Source: Hyphomicrobiales bacterium
GTDB lineage: Bacteria > Pseudomonadota > Alphaproteobacteria > Rhizobiales > Rhizobiaceae
DNA: 50,741 nt
NCBI GenBank assembly: GCA_011087605.1
Contig: JAALLE010000019.1
Location: 1 to 50,741 of the forward strand
Reading direction: 5' to 3'
Every line of letters begins with the position of its first letter. Position 1 is the stretch's first letter. This document shows, piece by piece, positions 8,724 to 16,025 of the stretch. The translations under genes and the position numbers were made by a program. Below the pieces are notes generated by a model. That model made no database searches and was not told the DNA's origin. It worked only from the letters and a program-made list of their open reading frames with translations.

Positions 8724-8752
8724 GAAATACCTATCGGTATGACAACAATCAA
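8724..8752 (-). promoter_or_regulatory. Candidate promoter of the leftward sugar operon with an internal inverted repeat
   Basis: On the minus strand TTGATT (8752-8747) and TATTTC (8729-8724) are separated by 17 bases. They match the sigma-70 -35 well and the -10 poorly. The spacer region contains the inverted repeat ATACC-TATC-GGTAT (8727-8740), an attractive operator position. No second copy was found near the divergent gene, so the binding protein is unknown. The remaining bases of the divergent region (8674-8893) show no other clear site. Confidence 0.35.
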
Positions 8753-8893
8753 CCCGGCGTTCAGTGCGGGCGGTTTGCCGAGCGGATAGGATTCCTGCCC
8801 GCTAGGTTTTGATTCTCGGTCCGTTAGTGTAATAAACCTGAGCGCTGCAAGGATCATTAAATAGCTGACGACTTTACAAGGTGACAGGTTGCC

Positions 8894-9463
8894 ATGTCTG
8901 AACTTTACCCCGCAGAGGTCCTCATCAATTCCGCCACAGGGGCGGTTTCACCGGCAACCGGCCGATATGCCAAACATTTAAGCGAGCTTGGCGGAATTTT
9001 CTCCAACGCCGACGCATGGTCTCGTACCATTCGGGAGGAAAACGACCCTCTCATTTATGAAGTGCTTGAATACAAGCAGGAAGGCAGCGATCTTTTTTTT
9101 GGCACCACCACGATGCAGCCGGGAAAAATTGGAGACGAGTTTTACATGACTCGAGGGCATTTCCATGAAGATCGGACCAAAGGTGAAGTTTACAATACCC
9201 TGAGTGGTCAGGGTTTACTTTTGCTTGAAGACCGGCAGGGGCGCAGCAGCACTATCGAAATGCGTGAGGGCTCCAGTGCTTTTATACCACCGGACTGGGC
9301 ACATCGTTCCATAAATTGTGGTCCCGCGCCGCTGGTTTTCACTTGGTTCTGCAGCGTTGCTGCCGGGCATGATTACGGCCAAATTCTTCAACAGGGTATG
9401 CGTAAACTCGTTATTGAGCGTAATGGTGAGATCGAAGTGGTTGCCAACCCAAAATTCGATTGA
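8894..9463 (+). CDS. Cupin-type glucose-6-phosphate isomerase
   Basis: A 189-residue single-domain cupin resembling the metal-dependent phosphoglucose isomerases first known from archaea (EC 5.3.1.9). The metal-binding signature is YMTRGHFHEDRTKGEVY, giving two His and a Glu, and a later His lies in IPPDWAHRSIN. Family members interconvert aldose and ketose 6-phosphates. Here it could act on the phosphorylated product of the ROK kinase encoded on the opposite arm. It is the first gene of the rightward arm, 220 bases from the divergent dehydrogenase gene. An AAGGTGACAG stretch precedes the ATG. In bacteria this form is scattered and often linked to sugar operons rather than central metabolism. 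Confidence 0.87.
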   Translation: MSELYPAEVLINSATGAVSPATGRYAKHLSELGGIFSNADAWSRTIREENDPLIYEVLEYKQEGSDLFFGTTTMQPGKIGDEFYMTRGHFHEDRTKGEVYNTLSGQGLLLLEDRQGRSSTIEMREGSSAFIPPDWAHRSINCGPAPLVFTWFCSVAAGHDYGQILQQGMRKLVIERNGEIEVVANPKFD

Positions 9464-9542
9464 GCGATCAAGCCGCCGCATCAAACATCCTGCCCGTAGC
9501 CAGGCCAGCACGAAAGTTGTTTTTAATCTCCACACCGCTCAG

Positions 9543-9585
9543 TTGACGCCTGCCTTACATTGTGCCTATGCTAACATTCTAGCAT
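9543..9585 (+). promoter_or_regulatory. Promoter with overlapping palindromic operator upstream of the GntR gene
   Basis: TTGACG (9543-9548) and TATGCT (9567-9572) form a sigma-70-type promoter with an 18-base spacer. A perfect inverted repeat ATGCTA-ACATTC-TAGCAT (9568-9585) overlaps the -10 element and lies 28 bases before the GntR start. This is a textbook position for negative autoregulation by the downstream regulator, though binding is inferred only. Confidence 0.55.
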
Positions 9586-9613
9586 GCAACTAATGCTTGG
9601 GGAGGCGCATGAT

Positions 9614-10306
9614 ATGAGCGCTGTTGGCGCACACAAGAGTTCGATTAGAAAATCCAAGGTGGATTTTGTTTACGAACAGTTGCGCTCGTCAATCATTAGT
9701 GGTGAACGTGCTCCGGGTACCTTGCTGGACAAGGCCCAGCTAGCTGAAAAATTTGAAGTGTCGCGACAACCGCTGGCAAACGCCTTTGACAGACTTGCCT
9801 ATGATGGATTGGTGAAGGTCATCCCACAGAGAGGTTCATTTGTCTCTAAACTTGAACCAGCGTCACTGAACGAACACTTCTTTGTTCGAAAAGCCCTGGA
9901 AGTTGAGCTGGCTGCTTGCGCATCCATCGACATGAGCGATCACACAATAGGCCTTATGGAGCACAACCTTCGCTATCAGGAGGTTGCATTGGAAGGCGGC
10001 GATTTTGATGGATTTTACGAACTCGACGTACGGTTCCATGATCTGATTCATTCGTCACATCCGGTTGGAGAAGCGGCGCGAATTCTGGAACGGACACAAA
10101 GCTATCTGGAACGGGTTCGGCGGGTGTTGCTGCCAGAGCCCGGGCGCCCTCAACAGACATTTGAGGAACACAAAGCCATCGCCGAAGCCATAAAGGAACA
10201 TGATCCGGTGAAGGCCGGACTTGCGATGCGCTTCCACATTGATCAAGTTCAACAACAAATTCAAAAATTCGTCGTCAAGAGGTCCGAGCTCTTCGAAAAC
10301 GGGTAA
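9614..10306 (+). CDS. GntR family transcriptional regulator (FCD/FadR subfamily)
   Basis: A 230-residue regulator. The N-terminal winged helix covers roughly residues 15-80, with VYEQLRSSIISGERAPG, LAEKFEVSRQPLANAFDRL and VIPQRGSFVS. The C-terminal all-helical FCD ligand domain has the expected metal-site pattern, with Asp in DVRFHDLIH and later His residues (FEEHKAIAEAI, MRFHIDQ). FCD regulators respond to organic acids or sugar acids. I take ATG 9614 as start because GGAGG lies 8 bases before it; the frame is open 30 bases further upstream. It lies between the cupin isomerase and the ABC transporter and probably controls the two arms of the locus. Confidence 0.9.
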   Translation: MSAVGAHKSSIRKSKVDFVYEQLRSSIISGERAPGTLLDKAQLAEKFEVSRQPLANAFDRLAYDGLVKVIPQRGSFVSKLEPASLNEHFFVRKALEVELAACASIDMSDHTIGLMEHNLRYQEVALEGGDFDGFYELDVRFHDLIHSSHPVGEAARILERTQSYLERVRRVLLPEPGRPQQTFEEHKAIAEAIKEHDPVKAGLAMRFHIDQVQQQIQKFVVKRSELFENG

Positions 10307-10337
10307 CTAATCAAGAAGATTAACACAGGAGGAAATT

Positions 10338-11828
10338 ATGATTTTGAACAAGATGAAGAAGACGCTGCTTGGTGCAGCCGTCGGAGCGGGCGCCGTTGCA
10401 GGTGCAGCGGTTCCGTCGAATGCCGGCGAGTTTGACGGGGTCACCGTCAACATTCTAACCCGCCCAGGCTATGTAATTGCAGGTCGGCTGGTTGAGCGCG
10501 GACTGGAGTTCCAGGAGCAGACAGGCGGTAAGATCGTCGTCACCGAAGTGCCATTTGCTGAAATTTTCCCGAAAATTCAAAATGACTGGTCAACAGGTAC
10601 CAATTCGATCGATGTTGGTGTTTTCGCGGCTGGCTGGGGCGTTGAACTTGACGCTGCTGGATTGCTGGAGGACCTCGATCCCTATGTCGCAAAAGACGAC
10701 AAAATTGATTTGGCAGATATCGCACCCTATTTCCGCGAATTTGGTCAGAAAGTTGGTGGCAAAACAAAATTGCTGATGGTCGATGGAGACTTTCAGATGG
10801 TTTACTACCGCACCGACATTTTGAGCAAAGCCGGACTTGAGCCGCCTAAAACCTGGGAAGATTATCTGGACGTGGCATCCAAGATCCACGGCCAGGATAT
10901 GAATGGCGATGGAGAGCCAGACTTCGGATCGTGCATCTTCAAAAAGCGTAACGCGCAATCCTATTTCGCAGTCCAAACTTTTGCAGCGCCAATAGTTCAG
11001 ACCCATGGCACCGGACAAGGCTTTCACTTCGATAACGCCACTATGAAACCGATGATCAACAATGCTGGCTGGAAGAAGGCCTTTGAGCTTTACAAGGAAA
11101 CCGGCAAATACGGTCCACCTGAAGAGCTCAATATGGACATTGGCGACACCAGAGCGATCTTCAAGGCAGGCCGCTGTGGGTTGCTGGTTGAGTGGGGCGA
11201 CCCCGGTCCGCTTCAGCTTGACGACGACGCCAAATCGATCAAAGGGTTGCTCTACGCAGTTGGCGCTGTAGGCTCCAAAGAAGTGCTGGATCGCGCCACA
11301 GGAAAACTTGTTCCGGTTACGAAAGAAAGCGCCCCACATGCGATTGATGGTGTCAATTATGCCCCATTTGCAGCATTCGGCGGCTGGGCTGGCGCGATCA
11401 ACAAACGCGCGTCTCAGAAGAAAAAGGATGCGGCTTACGCATTCCTTTCTTACATGAACCAAGCAGCGCAATCGAGTGTTGACGTGACGATTGGCGCAAC
11501 GGGCTACAATCCATATCGTCTTTCGCAGCTGGCCAGTCCCGACCTTTTCGTCAAGGCGGGAATGCCTCAGAAACTTGCTGAGAACTATATTGGTGCGATC
11601 AATGGGGCGCTTAACAGCCTCAACATGGCTTCTGATATGAAAATCCCGGGTGCGCCGAACTATACCGGCGTCGTGTTGGATACTGAACTTGCCCGCTATC
11701 TGGCAGGGGAAATCACAGTGGATGAGGCCTTGCAGAATATTGAGGCAGGCTGGGAAGAAATCACTGAGGACTTTGGTCGCGAAGAGCAGATCAAATTTCA
11801 GGCCCTGGCATTTGGTTCTGGCAAATAA
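10338..11828 (+). CDS. Sugar ABC transporter substrate-binding protein
   Basis: A 496-residue periplasmic binding protein of the family 1 (MalE/UgpB-like) fold. The N-terminus is a Sec signal peptide (MKKTLLGAAVGAGAVAGAA, cleavage probably near PSNA-GEF). The mature part has family motifs such as VEVPFAEIF-like KIVVTEVPFAEIF, QMVYYRTDIL and LEPPKTWEDYLDVA. It is longer than the usual 410-450 residues. A calcium-loop-like segment DMNGDGEPDFGSC lies near residue 190. AGGAGG precedes ATG 10338. It begins the transporter operon, 31 bases after the GntR gene, and would deliver an unknown sugar to the permeases encoded next. Confidence 0.92.
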   Translation: MILNKMKKTLLGAAVGAGAVAGAAVPSNAGEFDGVTVNILTRPGYVIAGRLVERGLEFQEQTGGKIVVTEVPFAEIFPKIQNDWSTGTNSIDVGVFAAGWGVELDAAGLLEDLDPYVAKDDKIDLADIAPYFREFGQKVGGKTKLLMVDGDFQMVYYRTDILSKAGLEPPKTWEDYLDVASKIHGQDMNGDGEPDFGSCIFKKRNAQSYFAVQTFAAPIVQTHGTGQGFHFDNATMKPMINNAGWKKAFELYKETGKYGPPEELNMDIGDTRAIFKAGRCGLLVEWGDPGPLQLDDDAKSIKGLLYAVGAVGSKEVLDRATGKLVPVTKESAPHAIDGVNYAPFAAFGGWAGAINKRASQKKKDAAYAFLSYMNQAAQSSVDVTIGATGYNPYRLSQLASPDLFVKAGMPQKLAENYIGAINGALNSLNMASDMKIPGAPNYTGVVLDTELARYLAGEITVDEALQNIEAGWEEITEDFGREEQIKFQALAFGSGK

Positions 11829-11839
11829 AGTCGGTATTG

Positions 11840-12994
11840 ATGTCTGACAATACCTACAATGGCCAGCCGGGATTTTCCCCGGCTGGCGCATCTGCCGGAG
11901 ACCGCTGGCGTGAATGGGTTGACCGTCATTCGGGCACCTTCTTCATAGCGCCTGCAGTAACACTGATTTTGGTCCTGGCAATATTTCCAACATTCTATTC
12001 CATGGCATTTGCGTTGAGCCGTGTGCGGTTTACCGGCGACGGCCTGCGATTTCGGTATGTTGGCTTTCGAAATTTTGCCAAACAATTGTTTGGCAGCGAT
12101 CAGGTGCATTTTTTGGGGAGGACCGATCCGGTCAGCATCCTGGGCACCATTATTTTTCTTGCCGTTGTTGTTGCCGTTCTTTGGTGGCTGTATCGGTCCC
12201 TGAAGACTGCGACCTGGGTCGGCATGATAGGACGCACGATTTCTGCGGCCGCCGCAATTTTTCTTACTTGGGTTTTGAGCGCATCGCTGCTCTCAGGTAA
12301 TTCGATCGGCACACTCTATACGACATTGTTTTATGTCCTTGTTGGCTGCTGCCTGCAGTTCATCATAGGAACCGGACTGGCCTTTCTGTGTTCACAACCG
12401 ATCCAGGGCAAAAACTTCTTTCGTGTAATCTTCTTCATCCCGTTGATGGTAACGCCACTCGGTGTCGGTTATGCGATGAGGATGGTCGCCGACGTAACGC
12501 GGGGGCCTTTCGAGCCAATTTTGGGAATACTCGGGTTTCAGGACTGGGTATGGTCGGTGGATCCATGGTCCGCCCGTTTCATCATGATGGTCTGTGATTC
12601 CTGGCAGTGGATACCGTTCATATTTATTTGCATGCTCGCCGCTCTGGAAAATGTCCCGCGGGACCATGTGGAAGCAGCTCAGGTGGACGGTGCATCCAGT
12701 GTGCATATTTTCCGCGAAGTCACCTGGCCTCAAGTTGTACCGGTTGCTGTGACGGTCCTGCTAATCAGGGCAATTGAGGCGTTCAAGATTATGGACCTCC
12801 CCAACATCATGACCGGTGGTGGCCCCGGTTCGTCGACAGAATCGATGACTTTGCATTCCGTCTATGTTTGGCGGGCCAATGACATGGGAACGTCGGCGGC
12901 CATTGCCTATCTGCTGCTGATCCTGACAGTCGTCGTCTGCGCGTCGTTCTTCAACTACGTCGTACTGGGTCAATTGAGGAAAGCGCGAACATGA
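11840..12994 (+). CDS. Sugar ABC transporter permease (MalF/UgpA type) with extra helices
   Basis: A 384-residue inner-membrane permease, about 80 residues longer than typical members. TM1 is IAPAVTLILVLAIFPTFYS. Two additional hydrophobic segments, ILGTIIFLAVVVAVLWWLY and TISAAAAIFLTWVLS, come before the conserved core (LFYVLVGCCLQFIIG onward). The EAA loop that contacts the ATPase is EAAQVDGASSVHIFREV. ATG 11840 is chosen; a TTG three bases earlier is possible. The gene overlaps the second permease by four bases (ATGA), indicating coupled translation and a 1:1 heterodimer. Confidence 0.9.
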   Translation: MSDNTYNGQPGFSPAGASAGDRWREWVDRHSGTFFIAPAVTLILVLAIFPTFYSMAFALSRVRFTGDGLRFRYVGFRNFAKQLFGSDQVHFLGRTDPVSILGTIIFLAVVVAVLWWLYRSLKTATWVGMIGRTISAAAAIFLTWVLSASLLSGNSIGTLYTTLFYVLVGCCLQFIIGTGLAFLCSQPIQGKNFFRVIFFIPLMVTPLGVGYAMRMVADVTRGPFEPILGILGFQDWVWSVDPWSARFIMMVCDSWQWIPFIFICMLAALENVPRDHVEAAQVDGASSVHIFREVTWPQVVPVAVTVLLIRAIEAFKIMDLPNIMTGGGPGSSTESMTLHSVYVWRANDMGTSAAIAYLLLILTVVVCASFFNYVVLGQLRKART

Positions 12995-14175
12995 GCGAAA
13001 CATCCTTCAAATTTGAAAAGCGCGACCGATCTTTGATTGAGCGGTTGTTTGAACCACCAGCGATCGGAAAGATGGCACCGGTTGCAAAGGTTTTTGCCTA
13101 TACGTTTCTGGCGATATGGTCCGTGTTCGTATTGTTCCCAATCTATTGGGTCATCATAACCTCGTTCAAGGACGCAGCCGCAGTAAATCACGGGCCGTTT
13201 TACCTTCCATTTGTCGACTTTCAACCCACCCTTGATGCGTGGCGGGTCCAGTTCAACACCGATCCCTTCTGCGACATGACTTCCATCCTTCGGCAATTGT
13301 ATCTGTTGGTGCACAACTCATTTGTTTTTGTGCTGTCACCTGTCGCGTCGCTAACGCCAATGGAACCTCAAATCTGCAAGATTTACCTGGCTTTCACTAA
13401 CTCCATCGTCGTCAGCATAGCGTCGACAGCATTCTGTGTGGCAGTCGGGTCCATGGCGGCTTATGCTCTGGCGCGCATCCAATACAAGCCCAAATTTGGT
13501 AACATACTTATCTTTGTCGGTCTGATCGTGGTGGTCATCATCGCCACGACCTATGCAGGTGTCCCATGGTGGGCCTCCTCAAGTGTTGCATTGGCATTAT
13601 TCTTTTTCTTGGCACGCGCCCTGGGCCGGCACTTCAAGATGGCGCTTGGCAATGGTGATATTCTGTTCTGGATAATTTCCCAGCGGATATTGCCACCCAT
13701 CGTGGTGGTCATCCCGGTATATGTTATGTTCCAGGCGGTTGGTTTGCTTGATACGCATCTTGGCCTGATCCTGCTTTATGCAGTTGCCAATCTGCCGATT
13801 GTAGTCTGGTTGATGCATGACTTCTTTGCGAATTTGCCTATCGAACTGGAGGAATCTGCTCAGCTCGACGGCGCCACTCGATTTGGAATTTTCTGGGAAA
13901 TTGTGATGCCGCTTACGCGGCCGGGTCTTGCCGCCACGACTCTTCTGATTCTTGTTTTGAACTGGAATGAATACCTGTTCGCGGTGTTTCTTGCGACGGT
14001 AAAAGTTCAGACCATGCCGATTATGGTTGCCGCGAAAAACACCGGCGAAAAGGGCGTTTTCTGGTGGGAAATGTGTGCAGTCATCGTGGTGATGATCATT
14101 CCGGTCATCATTATGGCGATACTGTTGACGAGATTTATTTCAAAAGGCGTCCTGCAAGGCGCGGTGAAAGGGTAA
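12991..14175 (+). CDS. Sugar ABC transporter permease (MalG/UgpE type) with inserted helix pair
   Basis: A 394-residue permease, roughly 110 residues longer than the usual 280. After TM1 (LAIWSVFVLFPIYWVIITSF) there is a long periplasmic loop. An insertion of about 50 residues with two hydrophobic stretches (ILIFVGLIVVVIIATTYAGV and SVALALFFFLARAL) splits the usual AYALAR-to-RILPP region. The core and the EAA loop EESAQLDGATRFGIFWEI are intact. The partner permease carries a similar extra helix pair. It is followed by the ATPase gene after 3 bases. Confidence 0.9.
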   Translation: MSETSFKFEKRDRSLIERLFEPPAIGKMAPVAKVFAYTFLAIWSVFVLFPIYWVIITSFKDAAAVNHGPFYLPFVDFQPTLDAWRVQFNTDPFCDMTSILRQLYLLVHNSFVFVLSPVASLTPMEPQICKIYLAFTNSIVVSIASTAFCVAVGSMAAYALARIQYKPKFGNILIFVGLIVVVIIATTYAGVPWWASSSVALALFFFLARALGRHFKMALGNGDILFWIISQRILPPIVVVIPVYVMFQAVGLLDTHLGLILLYAVANLPIVVWLMHDFFANLPIELEESAQLDGATRFGIFWEIVMPLTRPGLAATTLLILVLNWNEYLFAVFLATVKVQTMPIMVAAKNTGEKGVFWWEMCAVIVVMIIPVIIMAILLTRFISKGVLQGAVKG

Positions 14176-14178
14176 GAA

Positions 14179-15249
14179 ATGGCAATTGGTTATTCCAAAG
14201 CCTCAGTCAAATTTGAAGCCGTGCAGAAGAGTTTCGGTGCGGTAAAGGTGCTGGAAGAGTTCGATCTTGAGGTTGAGCCTGGTGAATTTCTCGTGTTGCT
14301 GGGAGCCTCGGGATCGGGAAAGACCACTGCTCTGCGAATTTTGTCAGGATTGGAAACCCCCTCGGCGGGCCGGGTCTATATCGGCGATCGGGATGTGACG
14401 GATATTCTGCCGAAATATCGTGACATCTCGATGGTTTTTCAATCTTACGCTCTTTATCCGCACAAGACCGTGGCAGAAAATATTGGTTTTCCGCTGAAGG
14501 TGATGAGGGTTGGCAAGGCCGAAATTGATGAGGCCATTCTGGACTCTGCAAAACAGGTTCAACTCGAAAAACTTCTCGAACGCTATCCACGCGAACTATC
14601 GGGAGGTCAAAGGCAACGTGTTGCTTTGGCGCGAGCAATAATTCGCCGTCCGTCTGTATTTTTGATGGACGAGCCGCTATCAAATCTCGATGCCAAACTG
14701 CGTGGGCACATGCGGGCCGAACTGAAACACATGCAGGGGACTTTGGGTATCACAACCATTTACGTGACCCATGACCAGATAGAGGCCATGACCCTGGCTC
14801 ATCGAGTGGCGGTTCTGGAAAAAGGCGTGTTGCAACAATTGGCACCGCCAGCCGAAATCTACAACAATCCCGCCAATCTATTCGTCGCCCAGTTTATTGG
14901 GTCACCTGCAATGAACGTGATACATGGTGGCCTTGAGAACGATCAGTTCCTGATCAACGGCACAAAATTCAAAACGTCCGTGCAAGGTCGGATTTCGAAG
15001 GCAATTGCCGGTGTGCGACCAGAAGACTGCAGCGTCGCAGATCCATCCGAGGGAACGCTTATCGGGAAAATTTATACATCGGAGCTGATCGGGGACCACA
15101 CTTTGGTTACGGTTGACTGTGGCTCGGATCAGATCGCCGTAAAGGCTCACAAGGAGTTCGACGGCAAGCAAGGGGACAGTGTTGGCGTGATCCTTCCTCC
15201 CGATAACCTTTTCATATTTGACGAAGCTAACGGCCAACGAGTTCGCTAA
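14179..15249 (+). CDS. ABC transporter ATP-binding protein (UgpC/MalK type)
   Basis: A 356-residue ATPase of the CUT1 carbohydrate importer group. Walker A is GASGSGKTT, the Q loop is MVFQSYALYPHKTV, the signature is LSGGQRQRVALARA, Walker B is SVFLMDEPLSNLD and the switch His is in VTHDQ. A C-terminal TOBE/OB regulatory domain follows from about residue 240 (FIGSPAMNVI). It powers the two permeases encoded immediately upstream and is the last gene of the transporter unit. The 172 bases after it contain no convincing intrinsic terminator. Confidence 0.95.
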   Translation: MAIGYSKASVKFEAVQKSFGAVKVLEEFDLEVEPGEFLVLLGASGSGKTTALRILSGLETPSAGRVYIGDRDVTDILPKYRDISMVFQSYALYPHKTVAENIGFPLKVMRVGKAEIDEAILDSAKQVQLEKLLERYPRELSGGQRQRVALARAIIRRPSVFLMDEPLSNLDAKLRGHMRAELKHMQGTLGITTIYVTHDQIEAMTLAHRVAVLEKGVLQQLAPPAEIYNNPANLFVAQFIGSPAMNVIHGGLENDQFLINGTKFKTSVQGRISKAIAGVRPEDCSVADPSEGTLIGKIYTSELIGDHTLVTVDCGSDQIAVKAHKEFDGKQGDSVGVILPPDNLFIFDEANGQRVR

Positions 15250-15384
15250 CCGATTTAGCTTATCTAGCTCTGGGACCAATCCGGCATTTGTGTAACGATG
15301 ATGACGGGCTCAGCACAACTGGAACATTGAGGCGTCAAGATCTAGCCTGGGGCAATCATTGCAATTCGGTCTGACGTGGGACAC

Positions 15385-15412
15385 CCTTCATGAGAATCCG
15401 GATCAATGAAGG
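15385..15412 (+). promoter_or_regulatory. Inverted repeat overlapping the ribosome-binding site of the DUF899 gene
   Basis: CCTTCAT (15385-15391) and ATGAAGG (15406-15412) are exact inverted repeats around a 14-base loop that itself contains the palindrome ATCCGGAT (15396-15403). The right arm runs directly into the strong AAGGAGGTG ribosome-binding site of the next gene. Either a DNA operator or an RNA stem partly masking the site would fit. Confidence 0.35.
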
Positions 15413-15421
15413 AGGTGCCAT

Positions 15422-16018
15422 ATGACCGATGCAGATAAACTAGAGCTCGAAATAATGGAGAAGTCTCAGCAACTGGCCGCGCTTCGAGCCAAGGAGGCCG
15501 ATCGTGAAGTTGCGGATTACAAGTTTCAAACTCAAAATCGAGAAACTTGCCTGTCTGACTTGTTCGCCGGGCGAGATCGACTTTTGATGATACACAACAT
15601 GGGGCAGGGCTGTCGCTATTGTACCCTGTGGGCCGATGGCATAAACGGCATTCTCAATCATCTGGAAGATGCCATGTCCGTGGTTCTGGTTTCAAAGGAT
15701 CCGCCCGAAACCCAAAGGCGCATGGCGCTCAACCGGGATTGGAGATTTCACATGGTCTCTCACGGTGGTGGTGCCTATATGAGCGAACAATGCGCAGTCG
15801 GTGATCACGCGAATTACCCCGGAGCGGCGGTCTATCAACTCAAGGGTGGCAAAATTGTCAGAAGGGCAGGAGCGCCTTTTGGCCCGGGTGATTTGTATTC
15901 ACCCATGTGGCACTTTTTGTCGCTGGCAGGCATCGGTATGTCTGACTGGACGCCGCAATTTCAATATTGGCAGCGGCCAGCTTCACTCGATGACGGCGGA
16001 GAGAACATTCGCGATTAA
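15422..16018 (+). CDS. DUF899 family thioredoxin-like protein
   Basis: A 198-residue protein of the DUF899 group, which has a thioredoxin-like fold. The N-terminal helix (ELEIMEKSQQLAALRAKEAD) is followed by LFAGRDRLLMIHNMGQGCRYCTLWADGING. There a CxxC motif (CRYC) aligns with the CPGC or CPMC position of the family, and VVLVSKDPPE follows. It is somewhat shorter than the usual 220-250 residues. A thiol redox role is suggested by the fold only. It stands alone and converges with the GGDEF-EAL gene. An almost ideal ribosome-binding site (AAGGAGGTG) suggests high expression. Confidence 0.85.
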   Translation: MTDADKLELEIMEKSQQLAALRAKEADREVADYKFQTQNRETCLSDLFAGRDRLLMIHNMGQGCRYCTLWADGINGILNHLEDAMSVVLVSKDPPETQRRMALNRDWRFHMVSHGGGAYMSEQCAVGDHANYPGAAVYQLKGGKIVRRAGAPFGPGDLYSPMWHFLSLAGIGMSDWTPQFQYWQRPASLDDGGENIRD

Positions 16019-16025
16019 TCTGGCT

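Noticed and set aside
10590-11891. Long minus-strand open frame (433 codons) opposite the binding-protein gene
   Set aside because: The plus strand encodes a clear signal peptide and family motifs. The antisense frame has no ribosome-binding site and no protein-like pattern.
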